A stretch of 64,000 nt of DNA. It comes from Halopseudomonas formosensis. GTDB taxonomy: Bacteria > Pseudomonadota > Gammaproteobacteria > Pseudomonadales > Pseudomonadaceae. Positions 1-9,343 of the stretch are shown here, piece by piece; the first letter of the stretch is position 1, and every line of letters starts with the position of its first letter. The notes beneath the pieces are model-generated. The model ran no database searches. It was not told where the DNA came from and saw only the letters and a program-made list of their open reading frames with translations. Location of the stretch: assembly GCF_900115905.1 (NCBI RefSeq), contig NZ_FOYD01000001.1:248001-312000 (forward strand). The letters are read 5' to 3'. The translations under genes were made by a program, and so were the position numbers.

Positions 1-1
1 G

Positions 2-160
2 GTGGACGCGGAAACCGCCCTGCGCGGTGGCAACGAGAAGTTCGAGCGGCGCCTGCGCTTCATCGAGACCCGGCTGCGGGAGGACGGCAAGGTGTTCGCC
101 GAGACCGATCTGCAGGAGCTGGACAGCCTGTGGGACGAGGCCAAACGTCAGGGGTTGTAG
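2..160 (+). CDS. mazG: MazG nucleoside triphosphate pyrophosphohydrolase, C-terminal 52 residues (partial)
   Basis: Only the 3' end is in the window, open from the left edge to a TAG at 158-160. The fragment has the conserved MazG C-terminal signature NEKFERRLRFIE followed by ELDSLWDEAKRQ, which is where the second MazG helical domain ends. MazG hydrolyses (d)NTPs and ppGpp to monophosphates and pyrophosphate in the cytoplasm. The catalytic EExxE residues lie outside the window, so activity cannot be judged. Family assignment rests on this short C-terminal motif alone but is distinctive. Confidence 0.8.
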   Translation: MDAETALRGGNEKFERRLRFIETRLREDGKVFAETDLQELDSLWDEAKRQGL

Positions 161-171
161 TCGCTGATTCG

Positions 172-192
172 GGCGCGACACCTTGTCGCGCC
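172..192 (+). terminator. Hairpin just downstream of mazG, possible terminator
   Basis: A perfect 9-bp inverted repeat (GGCGCGACA at 172-180, TGTCGCGCC at 184-192, 3-nt loop) begins 11 nt after the mazG stop. No T-run follows, so it is a weak intrinsic terminator at best; it may be a 3'-end stabilising hairpin. The rest of 193-437, up to adk, shows nothing else recognisable. Confidence 0.4.
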
Positions 193-347
193 GCGCTGCC
201 GTGAATCGGCGGATAACCGGCAAAATCCCGGAAACAGGGCGCTCCAGCCGGCGATTCCCCTGCGCTTACGACCAAAATCCAGTACTCATCCTGCTTGTGC
301 CGAGCCGGTTGTGAGTGTATGTTGAACGCCTTTTTCGCTTTGCATAA

Positions 348-1085
<738 letters not shown>

Positions 1086-1108
1086 TCCGCTCGTCTGTCT
1101 GTTGTCAG

Positions 1109-1146
1109 GGCCCGTGCGATAGCCTCGCACGGGCCTTGTTGTTTGT
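1109..1146 (+). terminator. Rho-independent terminator of adk
   Basis: An 11-bp perfect stem (GGCCCGTGCGA 1109-1119 / TCGCACGGGCC 1125-1135) with a 5-nt loop is followed by a T-rich tail, TTGTTGTTTGTT. It lies 24 nt after the adk stop. Confidence 0.85.
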
Positions 1147-1178
1147 TACAATCGCGTCTTTTCCCACAGTGTGCCCCC

Positions 1179-1850
1179 ATGACTGCCACCCTGCTTGCCC
1201 TGGATACCGCCACCGAAGCCTGCTCCGCGGCCCTGCTGCATGACGGCCGAACGTATCGTCGTGCCCAGGTCGCGCCCCGTCTGCACGCCCAGCTGCTGCT
1301 GCCGATGATCGAGGAGCTGCTGGCCGAGGCCGGCATCACCCTGGGGGAGGTCGATGCCCTGGTGTTCGGCCGCGGACCGGGGGCCTTCACCGGCGTGCGC
1401 ATTGCCACCGGTATGGTGCAGGGGCTGGCCTTTGCCAGTGACAAGCCGGTGATCGGCATCTCCAATCTGGCGGCGCTGGCCCAGCGCGCCTGGCGCGAGC
1501 ACGGGGCAACCCGGGTCTGCGCGGCGATCGATGCACGCATGGACGAGGTGTACTGGGGCTGTTACGAGTTGCAGGACGGCTGCATGACTCTGGTGGGCCT
1601 GGAAGGCGTCTGTGCACCCGAACAGGTCGAGCTGCCCCGGGGCATGACGGCGGCGTCCGGCGCCGGCACCGGCTGGCAGTATGCCGGACGCATGGCGGTG
1701 CAGGTCGAGCAGAGCTGGCCGCAGATGCTGCCCGACGCAGCCGATCTGATCGAACTGGCATTGCCCCTGTGGCAGTCCGGCCAGACCCTGGATGCCGCCG
1801 AGGCGCAACCGGTGTACCTGCGGGACAGGGTGGCGACGCCCAAGGCGTGA
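1179..1850 (+). CDS. tsaB: tRNA threonylcarbamoyladenosine (t6A) biosynthesis protein TsaB
   Basis: TsaB is the non-catalytic partner of TsaD in the TsaBDE complex that makes t6A at position 37 of ANN-decoding tRNAs. The 223-residue protein begins with the family hallmark LALDTATEACSAAL and has the ASKHA-fold motif GRGPGAFTGVRIA around residue 70, then LAQRAW and ARMDEVYW. The ATG at 1179 matches the usual N-terminus; the longer upstream extension from 1143 overlaps the adk terminator and promoter area. A TACAAT -10-like box (about 1146-1151) lies just upstream. Confidence 0.95.
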   Translation: MTATLLALDTATEACSAALLHDGRTYRRAQVAPRLHAQLLLPMIEELLAEAGITLGEVDALVFGRGPGAFTGVRIATGMVQGLAFASDKPVIGISNLAALAQRAWREHGATRVCAAIDARMDEVYWGCYELQDGCMTLVGLEGVCAPEQVELPRGMTAASGAGTGWQYAGRMAVQVEQSWPQMLPDAADLIELALPLWQSGQTLDAAEAQPVYLRDRVATPKA

Positions 1851-1931
1851 TCCGCCGGTCCCGCGTTTTGCGTTCGCGCCCCTGTGGCGCTAATCTAGCT
1901 GTTCCCGAACCCCGAGAAGAGTGTGTCGCCC

Positions 1932-2225
1932 ATGCGTCTGGATGGTTTCCATCCCTCACCCCTGCTGCCACGCGCGCCGCGCCAGGCCGCTGCGGTGGAG
2001 AAGCCCGCGATCCAGCCTGCTCCCGTGCAGGAGGCGCAGGTGCGTGCGGTCCAGACGCGCGTGGTCGAGCGCAGCGCGGCAGCCGGCGAGTACATTCCCG
2101 CCCGTCAGGGTTCCCCTTTGCCGGCCAGTGGCCCCGCCAGTCAGGCCCTCAACCGCTATCTGGACATGTCGCGACTGTCCGATGCCGACGACCAGCTGAG
2201 CTCGCGCATCGACCTCTTTGTCTGA
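1932..2225 (+). CDS. Small proline/alanine-rich protein of unknown function
   Basis: Encodes 97 residues starting MRLDGFHPSPLLPRAP and ending DDQLSSRIDLFV. It has a Pro/Ala/Gln-rich, low-complexity middle and a short, probably helical C-terminus (ASQALNRYLDMSRL). No signal peptide, membrane segment or known domain was recognised. The ATG at 1932 is preferred because GAGAAGA (1914-1920) sits 11 nt upstream; the GTG at 1923 would be only 2 nt from that site. It lies between tsaB and the DUF72 gene, where Pseudomonas genomes commonly have a small hypothetical gene. Function unknown. Confidence 0.65.
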   Translation: MRLDGFHPSPLLPRAPRQAAAVEKPAIQPAPVQEAQVRAVQTRVVERSAAAGEYIPARQGSPLPASGPASQALNRYLDMSRLSDADDQLSSRIDLFV

Positions 2226-2241
2226 GCGCCCTGTCAGATCA

Positions 2242-3129
2242 GTGAGTACTGCAACGCCTCGTCTCATCCTCGGCTGCCCCCTGTGGGCCGAGCCGGCCTG
2301 GTGCGGGGCGCTGTACAGCTCCGGTGCGGACGCCGATCGGCGGCTCCACGAATACGGGCAGGTATTCGGCGCGGTGGAAGGCAACACCACCTTCTATGCG
2401 CTGCCGGAGCGGGATACCGTACGGCGCTGGGCCGAGCTGCTGCCCGCCGATTTCCACTTCTGCGCCAAGCTGCCCCGTGAAATCAGCCATGCCGATGTGC
2501 TGGATCCGCAGCACCCGCTGTTGACCCGCTTCTTCCATACCATGGCGCCGCTGGAGCAGCGTCTGGGACCGGTCTGGCTGCAGTTGCCGGCGCGCTTCGG
2601 TCCGGCCCAGCTGCCGCAGCTGGCGACCTTCCTCCAAGCCCTGCCCGAGGGCGGGCGCTATGCCGTGGAGGTGCGTCACCCGGACTTCTTCCGCAAGGAC
2701 GACAACGAGCGCCGCCTCAACCGCATGTTGTTCGAGCGGGGCATGGAGCGCATCATGTTCGACAGCCGCGGTCTGTTCGCCAGTCCCGATCAGGATCCCG
2801 CTACCCTGGATGCCCGCCGGCGCAAACCCAGGCTGCCGGTGCACGCGCTGGCCCTGGCCGACCGGCCCACGGTGCGTTTCATTGCCGGCATGGATAACCA
2901 GCAGAGCCTGCGCTGGCTGGCCCCCTGGCTGGACAAGTGCCGGCAATGGCTGGAAGAGGGCCGCAGCCCCATTCTCTTCATGCATACCCCGGACAACCGT
3001 CTGGCCCCCGAGCTGGCCCGGCTGTTCCACCAGCAGCTGGCCGAGCGACTGCCGTCCCTGGCACCGCTGCCGGCCTGGCCGGGGGAAGAGGAACAGCGTC
3101 AGGCGCCGCGGCAGGTCGGTCTGTTCTGA
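2242..3129 (+). CDS. DUF72 (YecE-like) family protein
   Basis: About 295 residues with the DUF72 TIM-barrel-like signature: LILGCPLWAEPAWCGALY at the N-terminus, EGNTTFYALP, FHFCAKLPREISH, GPVWLQLPARFGP and YAVEVRHPDFF. The biochemical role of the family is not established. The start is uncertain: GTG at 2242 is chosen, while TTG at 2218 would overlap the upstream gene by 8 nt; neither has a clear ribosome binding site. The gene sits between the small unknown gene and rsmJ, as in Pseudomonas. Confidence 0.85.
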   Translation: MSTATPRLILGCPLWAEPAWCGALYSSGADADRRLHEYGQVFGAVEGNTTFYALPERDTVRRWAELLPADFHFCAKLPREISHADVLDPQHPLLTRFFHTMAPLEQRLGPVWLQLPARFGPAQLPQLATFLQALPEGGRYAVEVRHPDFFRKDDNERRLNRMLFERGMERIMFDSRGLFASPDQDPATLDARRRKPRLPVHALALADRPTVRFIAGMDNQQSLRWLAPWLDKCRQWLEEGRSPILFMHTPDNRLAPELARLFHQQLAERLPSLAPLPAWPGEEEQRQAPRQVGLF

Positions 3130-3183
3130 TCTGCCGGCCCCGGCTGGGGTACACTGGCGGCTTTTCCCCTGTCAGGTTTTGCG

Positions 3184-3975
3184 ATGAACGAGACGTCCCC
3201 CGGCCGCGTGGCTGTCCACTGGCTCAACCCCGATCTGGAGTCCGCCGCCCGGTTACTGGCCGCCCGCCTGAATCTGCCCCCCTACGCAGAGGGCGACGCC
3301 GCCGATCTGCTGCTGCAGCTGGGCGACGATGGCCTCAGGCTGCTGGCCACCGCCGAGGACGCCCCGGGTGCAGTGCGGGTCGATTTTGTCGAAGGCGCCC
3401 TGGCCCATCGCCGCCAGTACGGCGGCGGGGCGGGGCAGATGGTGGCACGGGCGGTGGGTATCCGCGGGTCGATACGCCCGCGGGTGCTGGATGCCACGGC
3501 CGGGTTGGGGCGGGACGCCTTCGTGCTGGCTGCCCTGGGCTGCGAGGTGACCCTGATCGAGCGCCAGCCGGTGATCGCCGCGCTGCTGGCCGACGGTCTG
3601 CAGCGGGCCAGGGAGGCCGGTGGCGAGGTGGCGGAAATCGCCGGGCGCATGCAGCTGCTCGAGGGCGACGCCATCGAGCTGATGGCTGCCTGGAGCGGAG
3701 CTGTTCCCGAGGTCATCCACCTGGACCCCATGTTCCCGCACCGGCAGAAATCGGCCCTGGTAAAGAAGGAAATGCGCCTGTTCCGGCCCCTGGCCGGGGA
3801 TGACCTGGATGCGCCCCAGCTGCTGGCGGCGGCGCTGGCGCTGGCCAGCCATCGGGTGGCAGTCAAGCGCCCACGCAAGGCGCCGATCATCGAGGGGCCC
3901 CGGCCCAGCGCCGAGCTGACCGGCCAATCCAGTCGGTATGACATCTACGGCAAGCGCCGGCTGGAGGCCGACTGA
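3184..3975 (+). CDS. rsmJ: 16S rRNA (guanine-N2-1516) methyltransferase RsmJ
   Basis: SAM-dependent enzyme that methylates G1516 of 16S rRNA in the small subunit. The 263-residue length is normal. SAM-binding motif I ([11 protein letters not shown]) lies at residues 102-112, followed by an acidic residue in TLIERQP. The family's catalytic-region signature [21 protein letters not shown] is intact, and the tail has RRLEAD. The ATG is preceded by CAGG at 3173-3176 and a TACACT -10-like element just upstream. Confidence 0.93.
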   Translation: MNETSPGRVAVHWLNPDLESAARLLAARLNLPPYAEGDAADLLLQLGDDGLRLLATAEDAPGAVRVDFVEGALAHRRQYGGGAGQMVARAVGIRGSIRPRVLDATAGLGRDAFVLAALGCEVTLIERQPVIAALLADGLQRAREAGGEVAEIAGRMQLLEGDAIELMAAWSGAVPEVIHLDPMFPHRQKSALVKKEMRLFRPLAGDDLDAPQLLAAALALASHRVAVKRPRKAPIIEGPRPSAELTGQSSRYDIYGKRRLEAD

Positions 3976-4054
3976 TCGGCAGGGTTGCAGGATTCAAACA
4001 AGTGTTCCAGTATGCAGGGGAGGTCCGATAACAATTATTCTGCGGAGGCCCGTC

Positions 4055-4882
4055 ATGCTGTCATCCACGCCGGATCATCTGGACATTCGGCCGCGCCGAC
4101 TCAACGCTGCGCTGCCCGACCCCCTGCCGCGCTGGTGGCTGGGTAACGATCCCTTCCGTACCCACTTCTTCAACGCCATGTCGGTGCTGTTCCCGGATGG
4201 GGAGCAGTTCTTCATCGACTCGGTGCGTCATTTCCGCGATCGGGTCACCGACCCCGCGCTGGCACAGCAGATCCGCGGTTTCATCGGCCAGGAGGCCCAC
4301 CACAGCCGCGAGCATATCGAGTACAACCAGCGGCTGCGGGACCTGGGCTATGACATCGATGCCCTGGAGCGTCCGGTCAAGCAGCGCATCCGCTGGATCC
4401 ACAAGAACTTTTCCCCCGAACGGCAGCTGGCCGCCACCGTCGCCCTGGAGCATTTCACCGCGATCATGGCCGATACCGTACTGCGCCACCCGCATTGGCT
4501 GGCGGATGCAGACCCGGAGATGCGCCGCCTGTGGCGCTGGCACGCACTGGAAGAGACCGAACACAAATCGGTAGCCTTCGACGTCTACATGCAGGTCTGC
4601 GGTGACCGGCGCATGCTGCGTCGGGCCATGCGCCTGTCGACCTTCTTCTTCCTGCGGGATGTGACCATAGGCACCCTGAGCATGCTGCGCCGGGATGGCC
4701 AGCTCAACCTGCGCACCTGGTGGCGCGGAATGCGCTGGCTGTGGGGCAAGGGAGGTTTCTTCCGGCATCTGCTGGGCGCTTACCGGGATTTCTTCCGCAG
4801 GGATTTCCACCCCTGGAAGCATGACAATTCCGCCCTGATGCACCAGGTGGCAAGCGAATACAGCGACGCCCTGGTGCGCTGA
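4055..4882 (+). CDS. Metal-dependent hydrolase-like protein (PF10118 family)
   Basis: The 275-residue protein starts MLSSTPDHLDIRPRRLN behind a clear GGAGG ribosome binding site (4044-4048). Glu/His pairs recur in helical segments: E50 in FPDGEQFF, E80-x2-H83 in GQEAHHSREH, E132-H133 in ALEHFTAIMAD, and E166 to H170 in HALEETEHKS. This spacing looks like a ferritin-like four-helix di-metal site, which is an inference. The family is annotated as predicted metal-dependent hydrolase and the substrate is unknown. It converges on plsB. Confidence 0.85.
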   Translation: MLSSTPDHLDIRPRRLNAALPDPLPRWWLGNDPFRTHFFNAMSVLFPDGEQFFIDSVRHFRDRVTDPALAQQIRGFIGQEAHHSREHIEYNQRLRDLGYDIDALERPVKQRIRWIHKNFSPERQLAATVALEHFTAIMADTVLRHPHWLADADPEMRRLWRWHALEETEHKSVAFDVYMQVCGDRRMLRRAMRLSTFFFLRDVTIGTLSMLRRDGQLNLRTWWRGMRWLWGKGGFFRHLLGAYRDFFRRDFHPWKHDNSALMHQVASEYSDALVR

Positions 4883-4890
4883 CCGCTGAC

Positions 4891-4913
4891 AGCGCCGGAT
4901 TCTACCCGGCGCT
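4891..4913. terminator. Hairpin between converging PF10118 gene and plsB
   Basis: A perfect 8-bp stem (AGCGCCGG 4891-4898 / CCGGCGCT 4906-4913) with a 7-nt loop spans the plsB stop codon and the convergent 3' end. Without a U-tract on either strand it could be a weak bidirectional terminator. Confidence 0.4.
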
Positions 4914-7370
4914 GCGTGCCACCTGGCGGATCGACAGGCGGATTTCCGCACTCAGCACCCGCCGGGCGGTGTTCTCGGCAATGTCCTCCAGCTCCGGCAG
5001 ATAGTGCAGGCGGCCCTCGTCATCCGGGCTGAGCACCTGCTCATCGAGCAGGCGCTGGATGAACTGGCGGAACAGGGTCTTGTCGAAGAACTCCGGCGCG
5101 TTGAGGCCGTGCAGGATCGACAGGCGCTGGGCCATCACGGTGCACAGCGACTCCAGCTGCTCGGCGGTCAGGCTGCCGTTGGGGTTGTTCAGCAGCAACG
5201 CCGCGACCATGTAGAAACGTTCGAGCATCTGGATGATGCTGCGCGCCAGCAGCGTCAGCAGCACGAATTCGCTGGAGGCGGTATCCGGGCGGTGGATCTG
5301 ACCGCCTTCCTCAAGCAGCAGGCCGCAGCCGATCAGCCCGTCCACATAGCGCTGTATCACCGCCGGCAGGTCCTCGTCCTGCCAGTGCATGAACAGCTCG
5401 CCCTGCAGATAGGGATACAGCGCACTGACCAGACGCTCGATCTGCTCCCGGTTCATGCGCGCGTTGTTGAGGAACAGACTGGCGATCAGCGCCGGCAGGG
5501 CGACCAGATGCAGGATATTGTTCCGATACCAGGTCAGCAGCACGGCCTGGGGCTCGTCCAGATAGAGAATCTCGCCCAGGGCGTCGGATTGTCGGCCGAT
5601 CATGCCCATGGATTCCACATGACGTATCTGCTCCATCCCGCTGCCGGGAGCCAGGGTCACGTTGGGGCTGTAGGGGGTATCACGCAGCAGGCGGGTGAAG
5701 GTGTCTATGGTGCGCGCCAGGGTGGCTTCGTCCAGCGCCAGGCGGCGGGTGGAGAGCATCACCAGGGCGACCAGATTCACCGGGTTGGCATCGGCCGCGG
5801 CGTTGATCGAGCCGCCCAGGGTGCGGGCCAGGCGGTTGGTCACCTCGGGCAGCCATTCCGGGCGGAATTCCGGCTCGCCGCGCTGCAGACGCCAGGCCGG
5901 CTGGTGTCGGTCGAGGAACTCGGTCAGCGCCACCGGCTCGCCGAAGTTCACCGTCACCTCACCGAACTTCAGCTTGAGCGCTGACAATACCCGGAACAGA
6001 TCGAAGATGGATTCCTTCTTCTTTGCCTGACCCCGCAGCTCGCCCAGGTAGGTGCGTCCCTCCAGCACCCTTTCGTAACCGATGTACACCGGCATGAACA
6101 CGATCGGCCGGCGTGAGGAGCGCAGGTAGCTGCGCAACGTGATGGCGAGCATACCGGTGCGCGGGTCGAGCAGGCGACCTGTGCGCGAGCGGCCGCCCTC
6201 GATAAAGTACTCCACCGGGAAGCCACGGCTGAACAGCAGGTGCAGGTATTCGTTGAACACCGCCGTGTACAGCTGGTTGCCGCGGAAACTGCGGCGCATG
6301 AAGAAGGCGCCGCCACGGCGCAGGATGTTGCCGATCACCGGCATGTTCAGGTTGATGCCGGCGGCGATGTGTGGCGGCGTCAGACTGTTGCGGAACAGCA
6401 GGTAGGACAGCAGCAGGTAATCGATGTGGCTGCGGTGGCAGGGCACATAGATGATCTCCTTGCCCGGGGCGATGTTCTGCACGTTCTCCAGGTTGTTGAC
6501 CTTGACCCCGTCGTACAGCTTGTTCCAGAACCAGGACAGCACCACCTCGAGGAAACGGATGATGGTGTAGGTGAAGTCCGAGGCGATCTCGTTGGCGTAG
6601 CGGGCGGCACGCTCCCGGGCGCGTTCGAGGCTGATGTTCTCCTCGGCGGCCTCGCGTTCGATGGCGGCCCGCACCAGCGGCCCATGCATCAGCCCCTTGA
6701 GCAGGGTAGCCCGGTGCGCCAGCTCGGGGCCGACCACGGCACCGCGCTGCTCGCGGAAATGCACCCGCAGCAGCCGGTTGACCTTGCGCAGGTTGCGGTC
6801 GTGTCCCAGATTCTCTGCGGTGAGCTGGCGCAGCGACAGCGGCTCGCCGAAGCTCACACGGATCTTGCGCCCATGCAGCAGGATGGCGAGGAACTTGCGC
6901 AGCTTACCGCCAACGCCCCAGTTGTAGGCGAACAGCAGTTTCAGCGGGGAGGACTCCACATCCGGGGACTGGCCCCAGAACACGCTGACCGGCACCAGCT
7001 GCACATCCGGGGTAACCCGCAGTTCCACTGCGGTCAGGGCGCGCAGCAGGCGCGGCGAGCGCTTGCGCGGGTCGGGGCGGCCGCTCCAGGGCAGTTCGCT
7101 GGTCAGGTGCAAGTGCGAGGCGTCTTCCTCCAGAGTGCCGCCCGGCGGCAGGGTAGGCCGCGGCAGCCCGAGGCGGGCACACTCCCGGTCCAGCACCAGC
7201 AGGTCGGACAGCGAGCGCCCGGGCAGGACATAGAGAATGGGCGTGTCCGGCTGGGGAGCCACCTTCGCCAGCGGATCACCGATGCAGTCCGACCGGGCCC
7301 ACAGGTACAGGGCGCGCCGCATCAAACCGAAGTGCAGGCGACTGAACAGGGAGGAGTTGGAGGACGGCAT
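4902..7370 (-). CDS. plsB: Glycerol-3-phosphate 1-O-acyltransferase PlsB
   Basis: Inner-membrane-associated acyltransferase for the first acylation of sn-glycerol-3-phosphate in phospholipid synthesis. The 822-residue length is typical. The catalytic HX4D motif is at H312-D317 ([10 protein letters not shown]). Acyltransferase block II ([13 protein letters not shown]), block III ([14 protein letters not shown]) and block IV ([11 protein letters not shown]) follow. The long N-terminal extension and C-terminal domain of PlsB are present, which separates it from PlsC. It is monocistronic and divergent from the ABC operon; the 295-nt gap 7371-7665 shows no other recognisable feature. Confidence 0.96.
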   Translation of the reverse strand: MPSSNSSLFSRLHFGLMRRALYLWARSDCIGDPLAKVAPQPDTPILYVLPGRSLSDLLVLDRECARLGLPRPTLPPGGTLEEDASHLHLTSELPWSGRPDPRKRSPRLLRALTAVELRVTPDVQLVPVSVFWGQSPDVESSPLKLLFAYNWGVGGKLRKFLAILLHGRKIRVSFGEPLSLRQLTAENLGHDRNLRKVNRLLRVHFREQRGAVVGPELAHRATLLKGLMHGPLVRAAIEREAAEENISLERARERAARYANEIASDFTYTIIRFLEVVLSWFWNKLYDGVKVNNLENVQNIAPGKEIIYVPCHRSHIDYLLLSYLLFRNSLTPPHIAAGINLNMPVIGNILRRGGAFFMRRSFRGNQLYTAVFNEYLHLLFSRGFPVEYFIEGGRSRTGRLLDPRTGMLAITLRSYLRSSRRPIVFMPVYIGYERVLEGRTYLGELRGQAKKKESIFDLFRVLSALKLKFGEVTVNFGEPVALTEFLDRHQPAWRLQRGEPEFRPEWLPEVTNRLARTLGGSINAAADANPVNLVALVMLSTRRLALDEATLARTIDTFTRLLRDTPYSPNVTLAPGSGMEQIRHVESMGMIGRQSDALGEILYLDEPQAVLLTWYRNNILHLVALPALIASLFLNNARMNREQIERLVSALYPYLQGELFMHWQDEDLPAVIQRYVDGLIGCGLLLEEGGQIHRPDTASSEFVLLTLLARSIIQMLERFYMVAALLLNNPNGSLTAEQLESLCTVMAQRLSILHGLNAPEFFDKTLFRQFIQRLLDEQVLSPDDEGRLHYLPELEDIAENTARRVLSAEIRLSIRQVARSAG

Positions 7371-7665
7371 GGACGCTCTCTGACTGGCTGGGCTTGCGGG
7401 GGATTCTACCCATTAAGCAAGGCACTTTAATACCCTGTTACATTCGCCGCTGCGCGCCGGCAACTTGAAACCGGCGATGCCGTGCCCATATCAGGCTGCA
7501 GCAAGGATGTTCTTGCGACAGGCATGGCAAGCGCAGGGCCGGAGGAGGGATGGATGCTCAATCATGCCTTGAATGTCTTTCCCTGCACCGGGCCAATCCA
7601 TGTATTCTTGCAGCCTTTGACCGCCTTTTTGCGGTGTGTCGGTAACTGGGGATATGGAAGAGGTC

Positions 7666-8595
7666 ATGATAAAGATAAACAGCCTGACCAAGCGATTCGG
7701 CGAGCACGTCGCCGTGGACAACTTGTCCTTTGAAGTAAGACCGGGGGAGGTGCTGGGGTTTCTGGGGCCCAACGGGGCCGGCAAGTCCACCACCATGAAG
7801 ATGCTGACCGGCTTTCTCGCGCCGGATGGCGGCAGCGCCTCCATCTGTGGTTTCGATATCCGCACCCAGACCCTGCAGGCCCAGCGGCAGATGGGGTATC
7901 TGCCCGAAGGCGCGCCCTGCTACGGCGACATGCGGGTCAAGGGTTTTCTCGAGTTCATCGCTCAGGTGCGTGGCCTGAGCGGCGCGGACCGTCGCCGGCA
8001 GGTTGACCGGGCGGTGGAGCAGCTGCAGCTTCAGGGCGTGCTCCACCAGACCATCGATACCCTGTCCAAGGGCTTCAAGCGCCGGGTCGGTCTGGCCCAG
8101 GCCATCCTGCACGATCCCCGGGTCCTGATCCTGGACGAACCCACCGACGGCCTGGACCCCAACCAGAAGCACCAGGTACGTGGACTGATCCAGCAGCTGG
8201 CCAGCGACAGCAACAAGATAGTGGTGATCTCCACGCATATTCTCGAAGAAGTGAGTGCGGTCTGCACCCGGGCCGTGGTGATTGCCCGTGGCCGCCTGCT
8301 GGCCGACGGCACCCCCGACGAGCTGGAAGCCCGCTCGCGCTACCACCAGGCGGTGACCCTGCTGCTGCAGCAGCCGGTGGACACCGCCGCGCTGCTGGCG
8401 CTGCCCGGCGTCAGCGGTGTGGAAGTGGCCCGCGAGGGCCATGAGGTGACCGTGCTGGCCGAGCCGGGCGCGGTGATCTTCCCGGCAGTGGGCGAGCATG
8501 CCCGCCAGCAGCAGTGGCAAGTCAAGGAGCTATCGGTCGAGCGCGGACGCCTGGATGAAGTGTTCCGCAGTCTGACTGCGGAGGAAGCCGCATGA
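7666..8595 (+). CDS. ABC transporter ATP-binding protein (GldA-type)
   Basis: ATPase subunit of a four-gene export-type ABC system. The 309-residue protein has Walker A GPNGAGKST (34-42), the signature region LSKGFKRRVGLAQA, Walker B VLILDEPTDGLDP and the switch His in STHILEE. A C-terminal extension resembles those of multidrug or gliding (Gld) ABC ATPases. Starts at ATG 7666 (GGAAGAGG just upstream) and ATG 7654 are both possible. The permease ATG overlaps its stop (ATGA), indicating translational coupling. The substrate is not known. Confidence 0.9.
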   Translation: MIKINSLTKRFGEHVAVDNLSFEVRPGEVLGFLGPNGAGKSTTMKMLTGFLAPDGGSASICGFDIRTQTLQAQRQMGYLPEGAPCYGDMRVKGFLEFIAQVRGLSGADRRRQVDRAVEQLQLQGVLHQTIDTLSKGFKRRVGLAQAILHDPRVLILDEPTDGLDPNQKHQVRGLIQQLASDSNKIVVISTHILEEVSAVCTRAVVIARGRLLADGTPDELEARSRYHQAVTLLLQQPVDTAALLALPGVSGVEVAREGHEVTVLAEPGAVIFPAVGEHARQQQWQVKELSVERGRLDEVFRSLTAEEAA

Positions 8596-9326
8596 ATAGT
8601 CTGAACGTGATCTTCAAACGCGAACTGGCCAGCTATTTCGCTACCCCGCTGGCCTATATCTTCATCGTCATCTTCCTGGTGCTGTCCGCCGTCTTCACCT
8701 TCTATCTGGGTGGGTTCTACGAGGGCGGTCAGGCGGATCTGGTGCCCTTCTTCAACTTCCACCCCTGGCTGTACCTGTTCCTGGTGCCGGCGGTGGCCAT
8801 GCGTCTGTGGGCCGAGGAGCGCAAGTCCGGCACCATCGAACTGCTGATGACCCTGCCGGTGTCCCGCGCCGACATGGTGCTGGGCAAGTTCCTCGCCGCC
8901 TGGGTCTTCGTCGGCATCGCACTGCTGCTGACCTTCCCGATCATCATCACGGTCAACTACCTGGGTGATCCGGACAACGGCGCCATCTTCACCGGCTACC
9001 TGGGCAGCTGGCTGCTGGCCGGCGGCTATCTGGCCATAGGCTCGTGCATGTCGGCGCTGACCCGCAACCAGGTGATCGCCTTCATCCTCAGCGTGGTGGC
9101 CTGCTTCGTGTTCATCGTCAGCGGCTTTCCGCTGGTGCTCGACCTGTTCCGCGGCTGGGCGCCCCAGTGGCTGCTCGATGCCATTGCCTCACTCAGTTTC
9201 CTGATCCGCTTCGATGCCATCAGCAAGGGCGTTCTGGACCTGCGTGACCTGTTGTATTTCATCTCGCTGATGGTGGCCTGGCTGGTGGCTACGGCGATTG
9301 TCATCGACCTGAAAAAGGCCGATTGA
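8592..9326 (+). CDS. ABC transporter permease (GldF-type)
   Basis: The 244-residue integral membrane protein has about six hydrophobic segments, starting with LASYFATPLAYIFIVIFLVLSA and ending with the LMVAWLVATAIVI segment. The cytoplasmic loop WAEERKSGTIELLMTLPVSR is the ABC-2/GldF coupling element. It overlaps the ATPase gene by 4 nt, and the next gene begins 17 nt downstream, so the four genes 7666-12182 form one operon. Known relatives are bacterial ABC-2 exporters; the transported molecule is unknown. Confidence 0.9.
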   Translation: MNSLNVIFKRELASYFATPLAYIFIVIFLVLSAVFTFYLGGFYEGGQADLVPFFNFHPWLYLFLVPAVAMRLWAEERKSGTIELLMTLPVSRADMVLGKFLAAWVFVGIALLLTFPIIITVNYLGDPDNGAIFTGYLGSWLLAGGYLAIGSCMSALTRNQVIAFILSVVACFVFIVSGFPLVLDLFRGWAPQWLLDAIASLSFLIRFDAISKGVLDLRDLLYFISLMVAWLVATAIVIDLKKAD

Positions 9327-9343
9327 GGCAAAGGAGACTGCAC

